DNA of 64,000 nucleotides from Saprospiraceae bacterium (lineage in GTDB: Bacteria > Bacteroidota > Bacteroidia > Chitinophagales > Saprospiraceae), in the NCBI GenBank assembly GCA_016722285.1, contig JADKGI010000030.1:310001-374000 (forward strand). Reading direction: 5' to 3'. The translations under genes were made by a program, and so were the position numbers. This document shows positions 37,644 through 49,492 of the stretch, piece after piece. Positions within the stretch are counted from its first letter, which is position 1. Every line of letters starts with the position of its first letter. Under the pieces are notes generated by a model, which saw only the letters and a list, made by a program, of their open reading frames with translations, was not told the DNA's origin and searched no databases.

Positions 37644-39059
37644 TTCACGGATTAAATATTTGACTTTTGGCTTCTTTGTTTTTACACTGGGAAGTTGCAA
37701 GATAAAGGATCTTCCATCAAGGTCAGAGATTAAATCTTTGCCAATCTCTTATCTCAATTCCCAGGATACGATCAATACAGGTCATATCCACTGGAGTAAA
37801 TATTTTAGCGATCCAAATCTGGTTGCATTAATTGATACTGCTCTTTCTAAAAATCAAGAGTTGAATATAATGTCAGAGGAAATAAATATTGCGCAAAACG
37901 AAGTTTGGGCGAAAAAGGGTGAATATATGCCATTTGTAGGGCTGCAGGCAGGAATAGGTCCCGACAGAGCTTCAAAATACACCTGGGACGGGCAGTCAGA
38001 AGAAGACCTCAAAGCAAATCCAGAGAAAGCCCCTAAATATATTGGAGATTTTGGGGTTAGGGGAGTGTTTTCATGGGAACTCGATATCTGGAAGAAACTT
38101 CGCAATTCGAAAAAAGCAGCAGCTTTACGGTATCTTGCCAGTATTGAAGGAAAGAACTTTATGAAAACTCAACTGATATCAGAGATTGCAAATTCGTATT
38201 ATGAATTACTTGCTCTGGACAATCAGATGGATATCATTAAGCAAAATATTGTAATACAGGAAAATGCCCTGCGGATCGTGAAGCTACAAAAGAAGCTGCG
38301 AAAGTTACCCAATTGGCAATCAATCGTTTTGAAGCGCAACTTTTGAATACAAGAAACCTTCAGTACGATATTTTGCAGCAGATTGTTGAAACTGAAAACA
38401 AAATTTACTTTCTGACAGGAAAAATCCAGAAATCAGTAATAAGGAACCCATCGTCATTTAATACAGAAGTTTTTGATTCAATATCTGTTGGAGTACCTGG
38501 ACAATTACTGGTTAACCGACCCGACATTATGGCTGCAGAAGGGCAATTAGCAGCTGCAAAACTGGATGTTATGGCTGCCAGAGCCAATTTTATGCCTAAT
38601 GTAACTCTTTCAGCCAATTTAGGTTTACAGGCATTTAATCCTGTTGCTTTGTTTCGTCCCGTGTCAATTCTATACAGCGTATTTGGGGATTTGATGGCGC
38701 CTTTGATAAATAAAAACGCAATAGAAGCTCAATACAGATCTTCAGGATCAAAGCAAATGCAGGCGGTTTACAACTACGAACAAACGATTTTAAAAGCTTA
38801 TTTGGAAGTAATGAATCAGCTATCCGGCATTGATAATTATACACAGAGCCTGGAAACAAAGGCAAGAGAAGTAGATATTTTAATACAGTCTGTAGTCATA
38901 TCAGGAAATCTTTTCAATTCTGCAAGGGCTGATTATATGGAAGTTTTACTTACACAAAGAGAAGCCCTGGAATCTAAGATGGAATTGGTAGAAGTCAAAA
39001 AGAAGCAATTGAGTTCTGAAATAAACATCTACAAGGCTTTGGGTGGTGGCTGGAATTGA
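37633..39059 (+). CDS. NodT/OprM-family outer-membrane efflux lipoprotein, frameshifted
   Basis: About 475 residues when corrected. The lipoprotein signal has lipobox TLGSC (Cys22). Two OEP repeats form the TolC-like coiled-coil/barrel. The raw frame stops at 38346, but the -1 frame continues KEAAKVTQLAINRFEAQL through LLVNRPDIMAAEGQLAAAK to the end at 39059. The break sits in CAAAAG at 38287-38292, which needs one more A to give IVKLQKEAAKVT. It completes the tripartite RND system with the two upstream genes. A terminator follows at about 39.27 kb. Confidence 0.9.
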
Positions 39060-39264
39060 TTTTGAGCTCCTTTCTAGTATAGCTTTTGAATTTCTAATTG
39101 ATAGACTCAACAATTTTATCAATGGATTTTTATTTTTGCTTTGTCCAGCTTCCAATGAATCAGGGTTGGTGTTCCTTTTTGAATTTTAATATATCAACTT
39201 AAAAACTTAATTGTTAATAATTTTGGAAGTAAATAATACTTCAAAGCGAAATTGGTTCTGAAAT

Positions 39265-39306
39265 AAGAAAGCCCCGAATTTAAACAAAATGCGTGGCTTT
39301 CTTTTT
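39265..39306 (+). terminator. Intrinsic terminator between the efflux operon and the VPS10-like gene
   Basis: AAGAAAGCC (39265-39273) pairs with GGCTTTCTT (39295-39303), and the T run extends to 39306. It lies in the 289-bp space between two converging genes and best serves the plus-strand efflux operon. Confidence 0.65.
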
Positions 39307-39348
39307 GCTAATGATTAAGCAATGTTTTTACAAATCTTAAAAGTCTTT

Positions 39349-42300
39349 TTATGCACCCGTATTTTCTCTGGCTATGATTTGTTTATTGATTTTTGCTTTT
39401 TCAAGTTGCTTATTTAAAGTCTCAGATTTTTTAACCGACATCTCAACTTTAGCTTTTGCTTCAGTAAGCTTGCTTGATAATAAAGCTAAATTACCAATCT
39501 GCGCCCCTGAAGGTTTGCCTGCATACCCCGCTACTTCACCGTAAAGGGTTGCTATTTTTTCTCTTAATTGAGGTTCTGCTGTTCCCACATAATTATCACC
39601 TGTGGTAACAACCAATACTTTCCTTAAATCTTCAATTTCCTTAATATAGGCAGGCAGATTTAGTTGTTTTGCCAACTTTTTGTCTTTGATTAAGGGAATG
39701 ATTTCTTCTGCGGTTTTCTGAAGCATATCCAGTTTATCCACTTCATAAGCCAGAGACTCCATCATATTGTAGAGTTCCATACCTTTCTCATCTCTTATTT
39801 TTCTGTCTTCATCAGAATGAATTGAGTTTTCATCATACTTTAATGCAATGGTCTGGGTATATTCCTTATTTCCTTTTGTCAGTTTGACAGTATAATCACC
39901 AGCTGGTACAGTTAATCCGGCAAATGCTCCAAAAGTAAATGATTTACCTTTCGCTGTTTTTGGAGGCGCAAGGGTGTAGTTCCATTGGACCTCATTGATT
40001 CCCTTACTCTTACCGGGATTAAGGTCCGCAATTTTTTTACCTTCCATATCATAAACAGCCATCGTCATTTTACCAAAAGTGTGACGTTTATTCATGAAGT
40101 AAACAATTCTGGCCGATGTAGTAGGATTATTACCCACATACTCACCTACAGCAGGAAAACTTTGAAACATAGAACTTTCATTTATAACTGTTGGCTTGAC
40201 AATAATAAATTCCAATTCTTTGTCAAGGGCTTCTTCAGTAATTTCTCTCAATGGTGTGACATCATCAATGATAATAATTCCTCTTCCGTGTGTAGCCATC
40301 ACAAGTGCATTCTCATCTCGTTGAATTGCCATGTAATGCACAGCTACTGCAGGCATATTATTTTCGAATTTGGCCCAATTCTGTCCACCATCTACGGTAA
40401 CATACAAGCCCCATTCAGTGCCAAGATAGAGCAGGTTTGGATTCTTCGGATCTTCTTTAATGCAACGGGCAAAGACAGGAATCTGACTTCCCACAATAGA
40501 ATTCCAGGTCTTACCGGCATCAGTAGTTTTCATTACATAAGCTTTCATGTCGTTTTGAGTATGGCCATCAAAAACTGCATAGGCAGTATTCTTGTCAAAA
40601 TTGCTAGGCTCAATGAAATATGTCCACGTATTTTTAGGAACTCCTGCCAGATTTGCTGTCATATTATTCCATGATTTGCCTCCATCCATTGTCACCTGAA
40701 TATTTCCATCATCTGTACCCACCCAAATGATATCTTTATCCAAAGGTGATTCATTAATCGTAAAAACTGTACAATGATTTTCAGCTCCTGAATTATCTGC
40801 ACTTAATCCTCCTGAATCTTCCTGGAGTTGTTTTTTAGGATCATTGGTAGTAAGATCCGGGGATAATTTTCTCCAGGTTTCACCTTTATCTTCAGACACA
40901 TGAACAAACTGGCTTCCGACATACAATCTATCAGGGTTATGTACGCTGGTGGATAAAGCAGCATTCCAGTTAAACCGCAACTTCGGATCTCCGTCTATTG
41001 GGTAAGGCTTTATGGTTTTTGCCTGACTTTTAGCAACATCCACTCTCCATATGTTTTCTGCCCCCTGCATTTCAGAGTAAACCGTATTAGGATCAGATGG
41101 ATGAGGATATACTCTGAAACCATCGCCATAGCCAACTGATATCCAATCACTGTTTTTAATACCTCCAACTTTTTTAGATGGCCCGACCCAAGAACCATTG
41201 TCCTGAAGTCCACCGTAAACCCAATAAGGCTTCCGATTATCCACAGATACATGATAATATTGTGATAATGGAAGACCTTTGACCATTTCCCATACTGAAC
41301 CACCATCATATGAACGGTAAACGCCACCATCAGTACCTACAATTATTTTGTTTGAATCATTAGGATCAAAAATGTAATCATGAAAATCCGAATGAACGCC
41401 ACCGTCTATGCTTCTGAAGGTCTTTCCTCCATCTTTACTGATATATCCACTAAGGCCGGCTTTTAAAATTATATCCGGGTTTTTTGGATCTATAACTAAA
41501 CGTGAGAAATAAAATGGCCTCACCACTAATTCAAAGTCTCCATTCAGTTTTTTCCAGTTCAATCCGGCATCTTCGGATTTATACAGACCTTTATCTTCAG
41601 GCTTTTCGGCTTCAATGGCTGAGTAGAGTATGGAAGAATTTGATGGTGCCACAGCAACAGTTATTCTTCCCAATTTGCCTGACGGAAATCCATTGTGGAT
41701 TTTATTCCAGCTTCTTCCTCCATCAGTTGACTTGTACAAGGCGGAGTTTAGTCCACCTGAGTTAAATGAAAATGCTGTTCTTCTGAATTCCCAGAATGCG
41801 GCATATAATATATCGGGATTGGAAGGATCCATGATTAATTCAGAACAGCCGGTTGAAGAGTTTATATAAAATATATTTTTCCAGGTCTTACCTCCATCGG
41901 TTGTTTTATAGATACCCCTTTCAGCACTATCGCCCCACAATGCTCCTAAAACACCTACTAAAACTTCATTTGAATTTTTTGGATTCACTATGATATTACT
42001 GATTCTTTCTGAGTTGGGCAGCCCCATATGTTCCCAGTTTTGCCCTCCGTCAGTGGTTTTATACACACCATTTCCAATACTAACACTATTTCGTGTCCAG
42101 GTTTCTCCGGTCCCAACCCATATCGTTTTATCAGGGTCATTGGGGTCGAGTTCTACTGTTCCGATACATTGAGTATATTTATCAAAAATAGGATTGAAAG
42201 TGACTCCACCATTATTGGTCTGCCAGACTCCACCTCCTGCAGCAGCGACATAAAACACTTTTTGAATTTGTAGGGTGTGCTCCTAGGTCAATGACCCTTC

Positions 42301-42435
42301 CACTCATCACTGCCGGACCGATTTGTCTGGCCCTGACAGCTCCAAAATTTCATCACTTTTAAGGGGAATCGGTTTTTGAGAAAACAATGTAACAGTAAAT
42401 AAAATGCTGAATAAGGTTATATAAAAATGTTTCAT
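39349..42435 (-). CDS. Secreted VPS10/BNR-repeat beta-propeller protein, two N-terminal frame breaks
   Basis: The long raw frame begins only at 42258, but the true start is the ATG at 42435, giving the signal peptide MKHFYITLFSILFTVTLFSQ. The frame then breaks near 42345 (A4 run on the plus strand, one base short) and near 42261. Between them the third frame reads GAVRARQIGPAVMSGRVIDL, the standard family N-terminus, before FYVAAAGGGVW. Corrected length is about 1,028 residues. Repeats of the type GVYKTTDGGQNWE and LYKSTDGGRSWN are Asp-box/BNR motifs of two sortilin-like propellers. A C-terminal helical region (about 870-1020) follows. Homologues are often labelled glycosyl hydrolases; no catalytic evidence is visible. 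Confidence 0.87.
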
Positions 42436-42529
42436 TTGGATGTATCTTTAAGTGGTTAATAATGAACATATAAGTTACCTTCTTTCAAAGGTTAAAAGAA
42501 GGTAACTTAATGTTGAATCATATTTTAGC

Positions 42530-43279
42530 TTAGTTCCCTTCGGGAAAAGTAAATTCTTTATCGTCAATAGGTACATTGACTTCGATTTTTTCAATCATGA
42601 TACTTGCCTGTAGTTGACCATCAAATTTCTGGGCTATAGAAAACGGCATCATCACACCACTAACTTCCTGATAATCTGACATTAATGATTCAGAGGTTTT
42701 TCCTTTTGCAGGTCCCTTTTTTATAACAGATTTGGTCATAATAGGCACATAATTGTCTTTATCAAAAAAGTAAACGGATGAATTTTCTTCTTCTTTTCCA
42801 TCAATCATTATTGGCTTTTTTGTTAACTTAATTTTATAGCAATCAGTACCTTCAACGGTTTCAGATCCTTGCAATTCTAAGGCATAACCTTTAGATTTAT
42901 AGGATAAGAAAGCATCTGGAAAATCTTCCACTTCAGCCTTTGTGATTTCATTATCTTCAGCTTCCATTTTTTCAGCCTTCATAGTCATAAAGTTAGTTTG
43001 CCACCCTGTGGTCCCGTCAAAAGCCGGTTGAACAATGGTTATCCCTTGGAAAGTAAACGACATTTTTTGTTTCATGGGTTTGGACAGCATGATAGCCGGT
43101 AATTCCAAGCCCTGTGTTTTTACCTTTGCGATTGATTTTATAGTTGTAATTTTGGACCATGCTTCCCGCCCTCCTGTATTTTCATAATATTTGTTGATTA
43201 TCTCATCAACAGTTTGAGCATTTAGGAGTTGACCCATGATAATGAAACAACTGAAAAATAGTGTTTTTGTAAGATTCAT
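42530..43279 (-). CDS. Periplasmic LolA/LppX-like outer-membrane lipoprotein-sorting domain protein
   Basis: A 249-residue protein with a signal peptide (about 1-21, ending LLNAQ), then the family's first helix TVDEIINKYYENTGGREAW and an unclosed beta-barrel of alternating strands such as SIAKVKTQGLELPAIMLSK and YKIKLTKKPIMIDGK, ending VPIDDKEFTFPEG. Proteins with this fold bind lipid moieties; true LolA is shorter, so chaperone function is not claimed. It is 94 bp upstream, in gene direction, of the VPS10-like gene. Confidence 0.8.
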   Translation of the reverse strand: MNLTKTLFFSCFIIMGQLLNAQTVDEIINKYYENTGGREAWSKITTIKSIAKVKTQGLELPAIMLSKPMKQKMSFTFQGITIVQPAFDGTTGWQTNFMTMKAEKMEAEDNEITKAEVEDFPDAFLSYKSKGYALELQGSETVEGTDCYKIKLTKKPIMIDGKEEENSSVYFFDKDNYVPIMTKSVIKKGPAKGKTSESLMSDYQEVSGVMMPFSIAQKFDGQLQASIMIEKIEVNVPIDDKEFTFPEGN

Positions 43280-43431
43280 CTTTTAATGTGATTTTATTGT
43301 TTTTGATATTAATAAATTAACGTGCTAAACCGTAAATTGGAAAGTATGGTTCAAATTTATAGAATATTCATTCTTATTTAAGTCAAAATTCGACAAAAAG
43401 CAATAAAATACAGATATAAAAAATTATATAC

Positions 43432-44145
43432 CTAAAAAATGCGGGTCTGAATAAAGGATGGATTGTATTTAAGTGGCTCTATCAAAGAAGGGTCATTAAA
43501 ACGAACATTATTGACATTTTTTGATACTTCGTAAGCAATCATATTTTCTGCGGGATATGGTACCAACAATTGAATCGCATCCCCAGCATTCAATTCTGAA
43601 TCCAACCATAACCTTTCATTTTCATTGGATAAAATTGATGGCATTCTGTCATGAATCTCGGCCATTAGTTCGTTGGGAGGCTGTGTGATAATAGTGAAAC
43701 TGTGCATTATTTCACCAGTGTCAGGCATACTCCACCTATCCCAAAGTCCGGCAGCACTAAATATGTCCTGATCTTTTGTTGTGATCCTGAAAGGTGTTTT
43801 AATTTTGCCTTCGGTTTTCCATTCGTAAAAACCATCCAGGGGGACCAGACATCTTTTTGACGATAGCAGAGACTTAAAAGCTGATTTTTCCAGGAGAGTC
43901 TCAATCCTTGCGTTGATCATTTTTGCCCCAATGTTTTTATCCTTTGCCCAAAAGGGTATAAGTCCCCATCTATACAGATGAATATGATCTGGTTCCAACG
44001 AAGTGATGACTGGATGGATCTGGGTAGGAGCCACATTGAAATTGGGTAATGGGTTGTATCTTTCTAATTCTTCAGAATAAAAAGTTGCATGAAACCTGGC
44101 TTCAATTTCTTTTTCTGTTTTAGTGAGAGATGATCTGCCACACAT
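43432..44145 (-). CDS. SRAP-domain abasic-site shielding protein (YedK/HMCES family)
   Basis: A 237-residue single-domain protein. The catalytic Cys2 is in MCGRSSLTKTE and becomes the new N-terminus that forms a thiazolidine link with abasic sites in single-stranded DNA. Supporting residues are seen in MINARIETLLEKSAFKSLL, RCLVPLDGFYEWK and the His of IHDRMPSILS. It protects stalled replication forks. It lies directly downstream of the SPOR protein gene on the same strand (15 bp). Confidence 0.93.
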   Translation of the reverse strand: MCGRSSLTKTEKEIEARFHATFYSEELERYNPLPNFNVAPTQIHPVITSLEPDHIHLYRWGLIPFWAKDKNIGAKMINARIETLLEKSAFKSLLSSKRCLVPLDGFYEWKTEGKIKTPFRITTKDQDIFSAAGLWDRWSMPDTGEIMHSFTIITQPPNELMAEIHDRMPSILSNENERLWLDSELNAGDAIQLLVPYPAENMIAYEVSKNVNNVRFNDPSLIEPLKYNPSFIQTRIF

Positions 44146-44160
44146 GGGTTTAAGTCCTTA

Positions 44161-44831
44161 TTATTTGGATTTTACAAAACTGTCAATGCCTTTTCTTTTC
44201 AGATCAGCTGATGCTTCCTGTGCTTTTGCTTGTGAACTAAACTGGGCTGCAACCACTGAATGATATTGAGATGATGAAAAAACAACTGATTTTGCCTTGG
44301 GATATCCCTGATTTTTTAGTTTTTTAACCATTTTTTCTGCATTCTCATTCAATAAATAGCTTCCTGCCATAACCATAAATTGCCCTCCATCCCCTTCGAA
44401 GGTTGATTTTACGGTTTTATTGACCGAAGACTTTTATTAACTGTAGGCTTTAGATCTTTAACGGGTTGCTCATTTTGTTTTACTGCCGGACGATTTTCTA
44501 CTTTTGGCATTAATTCTGTACTTTGACCTTTTTTATTTTGATTTTCTGAAAGGGTATTATTGTCATTAGTTAGCGATTTTACCTTCTTGTCAACGGCATC
44601 ATAGTCGATATTTCCATCTATAATATCTTCATTTGATATGGAAGTAAACGTATCAATATCATTTGAGTTAGTTAAATCATTGATGCTATTATGAGTTGAA
44701 AGCGAGTCATTTAAAGTAACATCTTCTTTCATTTTATTTTTATCATTGTATGTTTTAATTATGGCGGTGATCCAGTAATATAATACCAGGATAAACAGTG
44801 CATAAATGGATATTTTAACTAACCTTCCCAT
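44161..44831 (-). CDS. Membrane-anchored SPOR-domain protein, frameshifted
   Basis: About 223 residues when corrected. A transmembrane helix lies at about 7-24 (ISIYALFILVLYYWITAI), then a long Asn/Asp/Lys-rich linker, then a C-terminal SPOR domain (about 155-223: FMVMAGSYLLNENAEKMVKK ... FSSQAKAQEASADLKRKGI). The raw frames 44831-44409 and 44376-44161 join if one base is added in the T4 run at 44432-44435 (plus strand), giving VNKKSSVNKTVKSTFEGDGG. SPOR domains bind denuded septal peptidoglycan, so a cell-division or envelope role is likely. Confidence 0.8.
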
Positions 44832-45051
44832 TAAAAATTATTTATTTTCTTAAAACCTTCAAAATTAGGCATTAATATTAAAAATAGTAAAAATTATTAT
44901 AAATATAAGTATTATATCAAATTTAAAAAGTTGAAAACCTGCTAATTAATATGTGTTTTCTGTTTATTTTAAGTTTAAAAGAACTTTTTTTGTCAATTTT
45001 AATTATTGAAGTGATTTAAAAACATATTGTTAATTCCTATGAAAGTCAATC

Positions 45052-45173
45052 AAACCCAACTTTTCATCAAATTTAAACCCCATAGCTTTGGCTGTGAAAA
45101 TGAAATTTGATATCAATCTGTATTCCAAGCGCTTACATATCATTTTAACATACGTTTTTAAATGACATCATTA
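45052..45173 (-). repeat. Dispersed structured element, copy 2 (downstream of the subtilisin-like gene)
   Basis: Matches the reverse complement of 31518-31639 with only scattered differences. The outer hairpin arms are kept (45066-45074 with 45103-45111), while one pair of the inner stem is lost. On the minus strand it begins 38 bp after the protease stop. No gene is visible in 44832-45210. Confidence 0.75.
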
Positions 45174-45210
45174 CTATTCCAAACAAAATTATTGGTTGAT
45201 CAGATATTTT

Positions 45211-46970
45211 TTATAATTTTATAATCTTTGCTGAATAGTGGTTTTTTCCTGAAGAAACCTGACAAAAATAAATTCCTTCTCGCAGAGAGGCCAGATTAAG
45301 TTCCATTGAAATTAATGGAAATTCAAGTGTTTTATTCAGAATCATTTTTCCTGACAAGTCATATATTTTTATGTCATGAATACCTTCATTTGCCGAATCT
45401 ATGGCAATCTGTACAAATTCCGTAGCTGGATTAGGAGTGATTTTTAAACTCTTAGTAATAAGATACTCTTTGGTGTCAGACCTGATTGCCAGTGCTTGTT
45501 TTACTGCTGCCAATGCATCTATCCGTCCAAAGCCATAAACGACATTTGGTATGGAAGATCCGGAAAAATTGTTGCAATTTTGATCTGAAACTTTCGGCAC
45601 ACAGGTAGCTTCTATTATATTTTCAATCAATTCCACTTTACCTGCAAGTGCCGGATTGGCTGATATCATAAGCGCCACCAGCCCGGCCACATGAGGACCT
45701 GCCATACTTGTGCCGTTATATGACGCAAAAGCCCCGTTCCTGATAACAGATCTTATGGCTACACCAGGTGCCGATACATTGGCTTGATCCTCATACTACT
45801 ATCAATATTGACGGGTCCTCTACTACTAAAACTTGCAATAATATCTGATCCCGAAGTAGCCCCAACTGAAAAGGTAGGTCCAAAAAAAGCTGGTGGTCCT
45901 GTGACAGAAGCACATTCAGGACCAGAATTTCCGGCGGATGCCACTACCACTATACCAGAAGCCTTGAGGTTTTTTACGGCGTTCTCCATCAGAATAAAAT
46001 TCGAAGGATTGCAGCCTTCTTCTGTGGAACAATACCATGAATTATTGATCACATGAGGAGCCTGGGCAGGGTTTGCATTTTTAATATCATAGTCATAAGG
46101 AGCCAAAAACCACTCAAAACATTCCAGATATGTGGATGGTTGACCCCAACCTCTGTCCATATTGCGGCATCCTATCCATTTGGAATCCGGGGCTACTCCT
46201 ATCTTATTATTTGTGTCTTCTCCAACCATAATACCCATTGTATGTGTCCCGTGATTACTATCGTCACACGGAAACTTCAGATTGTATCCACAACTATTGA
46301 TTAATGAATCGGGGTAGTTAGGGCTATTTTTGTGAATGGCATCGTGCCAGTTAAAATTATGATTGACATTCATACTGTCTTTAAATCCCCTGTACTTGCT
46401 TTGCAGCGGACTGACTTGCCAGTCATATCCAGTATCCTGCCCAGCTATTGTCACACCACCTCCTTTAAAACCCATCAACCAAACACTGTCAGCTTTGATC
46501 ATTTTCAGGTTCCATTCAGGCTCAATGTTTCTCAGAGATGTATTTTCATTGTTTACAGAATAATCCAGCATCCTGAACGCACCATTATCGATAATTTGTT
46601 CCACATCGTCTCTGTTTGCTAAAATTTTCATGATATCAGATGTGGAAGTTACTTTCAATGCATTTGTTATGATAAATGACTGGTATGGAATGTCTGATTT
46701 CAGAAGGAATGAAATTATGGGCTTTTGAGTTATTACTGCCTTCTGCAATAGTGCTTTATAGACATAGAATGCTTTTTCGCTTTTTGATGCCAGTTTCAAT
46801 GGATCATTAAAAACTACTCTGTCCTTCATTAAGACTATATATTCATTGACAATCTTTGTTTTATACCTATCTACGAGTACAGGATCTACTTTGTCCAAAA
46901 GAATATATTGCGCAGGACTTTGATAAATTGAGAGCAAGCTTAAAATCAGAAAGAGAAAGTATCGTAACAT
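45211..46970 (-). CDS. Subtilisin-like S8 serine protease with T9SS type A-like sorting domain, frameshifted
   Basis: About 586 residues when corrected. Signal peptide about 1-21 (ending SPAQ), then a propeptide-like region to about 150. All three catalytic motifs are present: Asp in IAGQDTGYDWQV, His in DSNHGTHTMGIM, and Ser in YNGTSMAGPHVAG in the second segment. The raw first frame stops at 45759; adding one base near 45780 gives MRIKPNVSAPGVAIRSVI and continues in frame to 45211. The last 75 residues (LKITPNPATEFVQIAID ... IKIYDLSGKMILN ... LREGIYFCQV) form a Por-secretion domain, so it is probably exported by T9SS. Confidence 0.9.
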
Positions 46971-47196
46971 TGATTAAAATTTGGTGCGACAAAATTACTA
47001 ATTAAACTGTTACAGATATTATTAAGTTTAATATAATGTAATATATTTTTTAATTGGCGGATAAAAGATGTCATCGCTGTGAAGTGATTATTAGGGTAAA
47101 ATTGGACATTCAGAGTTTATAATTCTAAAGCGAATTACATTCAATCAATTTTAATATTTTTTTATTATAATTTTATCTATTATTAAAATTAAAATC

Positions 47197-47204
47197 TATC
47201 TTTG
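47197..47204 (+). promoter_or_regulatory. -7 element TATCTTTG upstream of rplS
   Basis: It matches TAnnTTTG and lies about 30 bp before the L19 start codon. The context TATCTTTGCGCTCCAT closely resembles that before tatC at 52745, as in many housekeeping promoters of this phylum. Confidence 0.55.
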
Positions 47205-47238
47205 CGCTCCATTTCAGAAATGTTTAATATTAATGATC

Positions 47239-47598
47239 ATGAATTTAATTAATTATGTACACGAGCAATTAACTCCAAAGAATGATTTACCATCTTTCAG
47301 ACCCGGAGATAATATATCAGTGAGTTATAAAATCATAGAAGGAGCCAAAGAAAGGATTCAGGTGTTTCGCGGTGATGTCATCCAGATAAATGGCGAGGGA
47401 TCAACCAAAACCTTTACGGTCAGAAAAATATCCAATGGGGTAGGGGTTGAAAGAATTATTCCATTTTCTTCGCCATCAATTGCAGCCATTGAAGTACTGA
47501 AAAGAGGAAAGGTAAGACGGGCTAAATTGTTTTATCTCAGGGCTCTTACCGGGAAGAAAGCAAAAATAAAAGAAAGAAGATACGTTGCAAAAGCTTAA
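47239..47598 (+). CDS. rplS: 50S ribosomal protein L19
   Basis: A 119-residue protein (121 if the ATG two codons upstream, 47233, is used). It contains the L19 core [47 protein letters not shown] and the basic C-terminus [20 protein letters not shown]. It sits at the 30S/50S interface. It is monocistronic here: promoter box upstream, strong terminator 26 bp after the stop. In many bacteria it is grouped with rpsP, rimM and trmD; none of them is nearby. Confidence 0.97.
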   Translation: MNLINYVHEQLTPKNDLPSFRPGDNISVSYKIIEGAKERIQVFRGDVIQINGEGSTKTFTVRKISNGVGVERIIPFSSPSIAAIEVLKRGKVRRAKLFYLRALTGKKAKIKERRYVAKA

Positions 47599-47623
47599 TG
47601 TCTGCGCTTATCTTACTTTTGGT

Positions 47624-47661
47624 AAAAAGGGGAATCAAAAATTTGGTTCCCCTTTTTTTTT
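47624..47661 (+). terminator. Strong intrinsic terminator after rplS
   Basis: AAAAGGGGAA (47625-47634) pairs perfectly with TTCCCCTTTT (47647-47656), and the T run continues to 47661. A 10-bp stem with a 12-base loop. Confidence 0.85.
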
Positions 47662-47783
47662 ATGTGTAAAATTGCACCGTTCTATATTGAGTTTTTATTA
47701 GACTCAATTACATAAAACCAAATTAATGACACTTATCATTATGGTTAATGACAAATAATTTACATTCAGGTCAGGTAATTTTA

Positions 47784-47791
47784 TATTTTTG
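47784..47791 (+). promoter_or_regulatory. -7 element TATTTTTG upstream of the acyl-CoA carboxylase gene
   Basis: It matches TAnnTTTG and lies 24 bp before the chosen ATG at 47816. It also shows that the TTG start at 47789 would lie inside the promoter. Confidence 0.4.
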
Positions 47792-47815
47792 ACCTCAAAA
47801 TATCAAATACACCCA

Positions 47816-49356
47816 ATGGAAGAAAAAATTTTGAAACTAAAAGAACACAGACAGGTTGCTCTGGAAGGTGGTGGTAAGGAAAGGATCAAAAAGCAACACG
47901 CCAAAGGAAAGCTAAACGCCCGGGAGAGAATCGAACTTTTGATGGACAGAGGTTCATTTGAGGAAATCGGAATGCTGAAAGAACATCGATCCTTCGACTT
48001 CGGAATGGAAAACCAACAGTTTCCAGGGGATGGAGTAATTACAGGTTTCGGCACTATTTCCGGTAGATTGGTGTATGTATTTTCACAGGATTTTACCGTA
48101 TTCGGAGGTGCTTTATCGGAGACGCATGCTCAGAAGATTTGCCGGATCATGGATATGGCCATCGAAAACGGTGCTCCTGTCATAGGATTGAATGATTCAG
48201 GTGGTGCGAGAATTCAGGAAGGGGTGGACAGTTTAGGCGGTTATGCAGATATTTTTTACAGAAATACAAAAGCTTCAGGTGTGATTCCTCAATTGTCCGC
48301 TATCATGGGACCTTGTGCTGGAGGGGCCGTATATTCTCCTGCTATCACTGACTTTATCATTATGACTGAAAATACATCCTATATGTTTGTGACCGGACCA
48401 AGTGTGGTTAAAACCGTAACAAATGAGGAAGTATCATTTGAAGATTTGGGTGGTGCATCAACACACTCCACAAAGAGCGGGGTGACACACCTTACCGCTG
48501 CCAACGATCTCGATTGTATTAATAAACTAAAAAGATTATTTTCATTTGTCCCTCAGAATTGTAATGAAAAACCTTTTTCTGTACCCTATGAAACAAATCA
48601 TGAGTACAGAGACCAGCTGGCTGGAATAATACCTTCCAATTCGATGCACCCCTATGATATGAAAGAAGTCATTAAGGGGATTGTAGATGAGGATAGCTTT
48701 CTTGAGATTCATGAAAATTATGCTGAAAACATCATTGTCGGCTTCGCCAGATTAGCAGGAAAGTGCCTGGGTATCGTTGCTAATCAACCTTATGCTCTTG
48801 CAGGAGTTCTGGATGTAGATAGTTCAAAAAAAGGAGCCAGATTTGTGAGGTTTTGTGACTGCTTTAATATCCCATTATTGGTTTTGGTAGATGTGCCGGG
48901 TTTTCTGCCAGGTACTGATCAGGAATGGAACGCCATAATCACTAATGGGGCAAAGCTTTTATATGCCTTCAGCGATGCTACGGTGCCCAGAGTTACGGTT
49001 ATCACCAGAAAAGCTTATGGCGGTGCTTATGATGTAATGAATTCCAAACATATAGGAGCTGATATGAATTATGCATGGCCAACTGCAGAAATCGCCGTCA
49101 TGGGTGCCAAAGGAGCAAGTGAAATCATTTTTAAGCACGAAATTTCTACATCTGATGATCCGGCTCAGAAGTTGCTCGCAAAAGAAAAGGAATATCAGGA
49201 GAAATTTGCAAATCCCTATCGTGCTGCCGCCAGAGGTTTTATTGATGAAGTGATAGAACCACGGGAAACAAGAAGAAAGCTAATTAGGGCATTTTCCAGT
49301 CTTGAGAAGAAAAAGTGCTTGTTCCAAACAGAAAACATGGAAATATACCTATGTAA
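47816..49356 (+). CDS. Acyl-CoA carboxylase carboxyltransferase (propionyl-CoA carboxylase beta type), frameshifted at the end
   Basis: About 513 residues from [13 protein letters not shown]. Carboxyltransferase halves with [56 protein letters not shown] and [20 protein letters not shown] are diagnostic. It transfers carboxyl from biotin to propionyl-CoA or a related acyl-CoA. The raw frame ends at 49360 with an odd tail; adding one A in the run 49310-49314 gives [15 protein letters not shown] and a stop at 49356, the standard C-terminus of the family. The biotin carboxylase partner is not in the window. Confidence 0.95.
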
Positions 49357-49492
49357 TTGAATTGTCAGTGACTAATAATCGTGACTTTTTAAATATTACT
49401 TAATAAGATTTCCGGATGGAAGCAGGATAAAGTAAAAAGATTGATGCAGGCAAATCAAAATATTTACCTTTATGACCTAATTAGATCATATT

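Noticed and set aside
39985..40674. A 229-codon plus-strand open frame inside the VPS10-like gene
   Set aside because: It is antisense to a well-supported beta-propeller gene, shows no domain or signal, and its length follows from the codon bias of the opposite strand.
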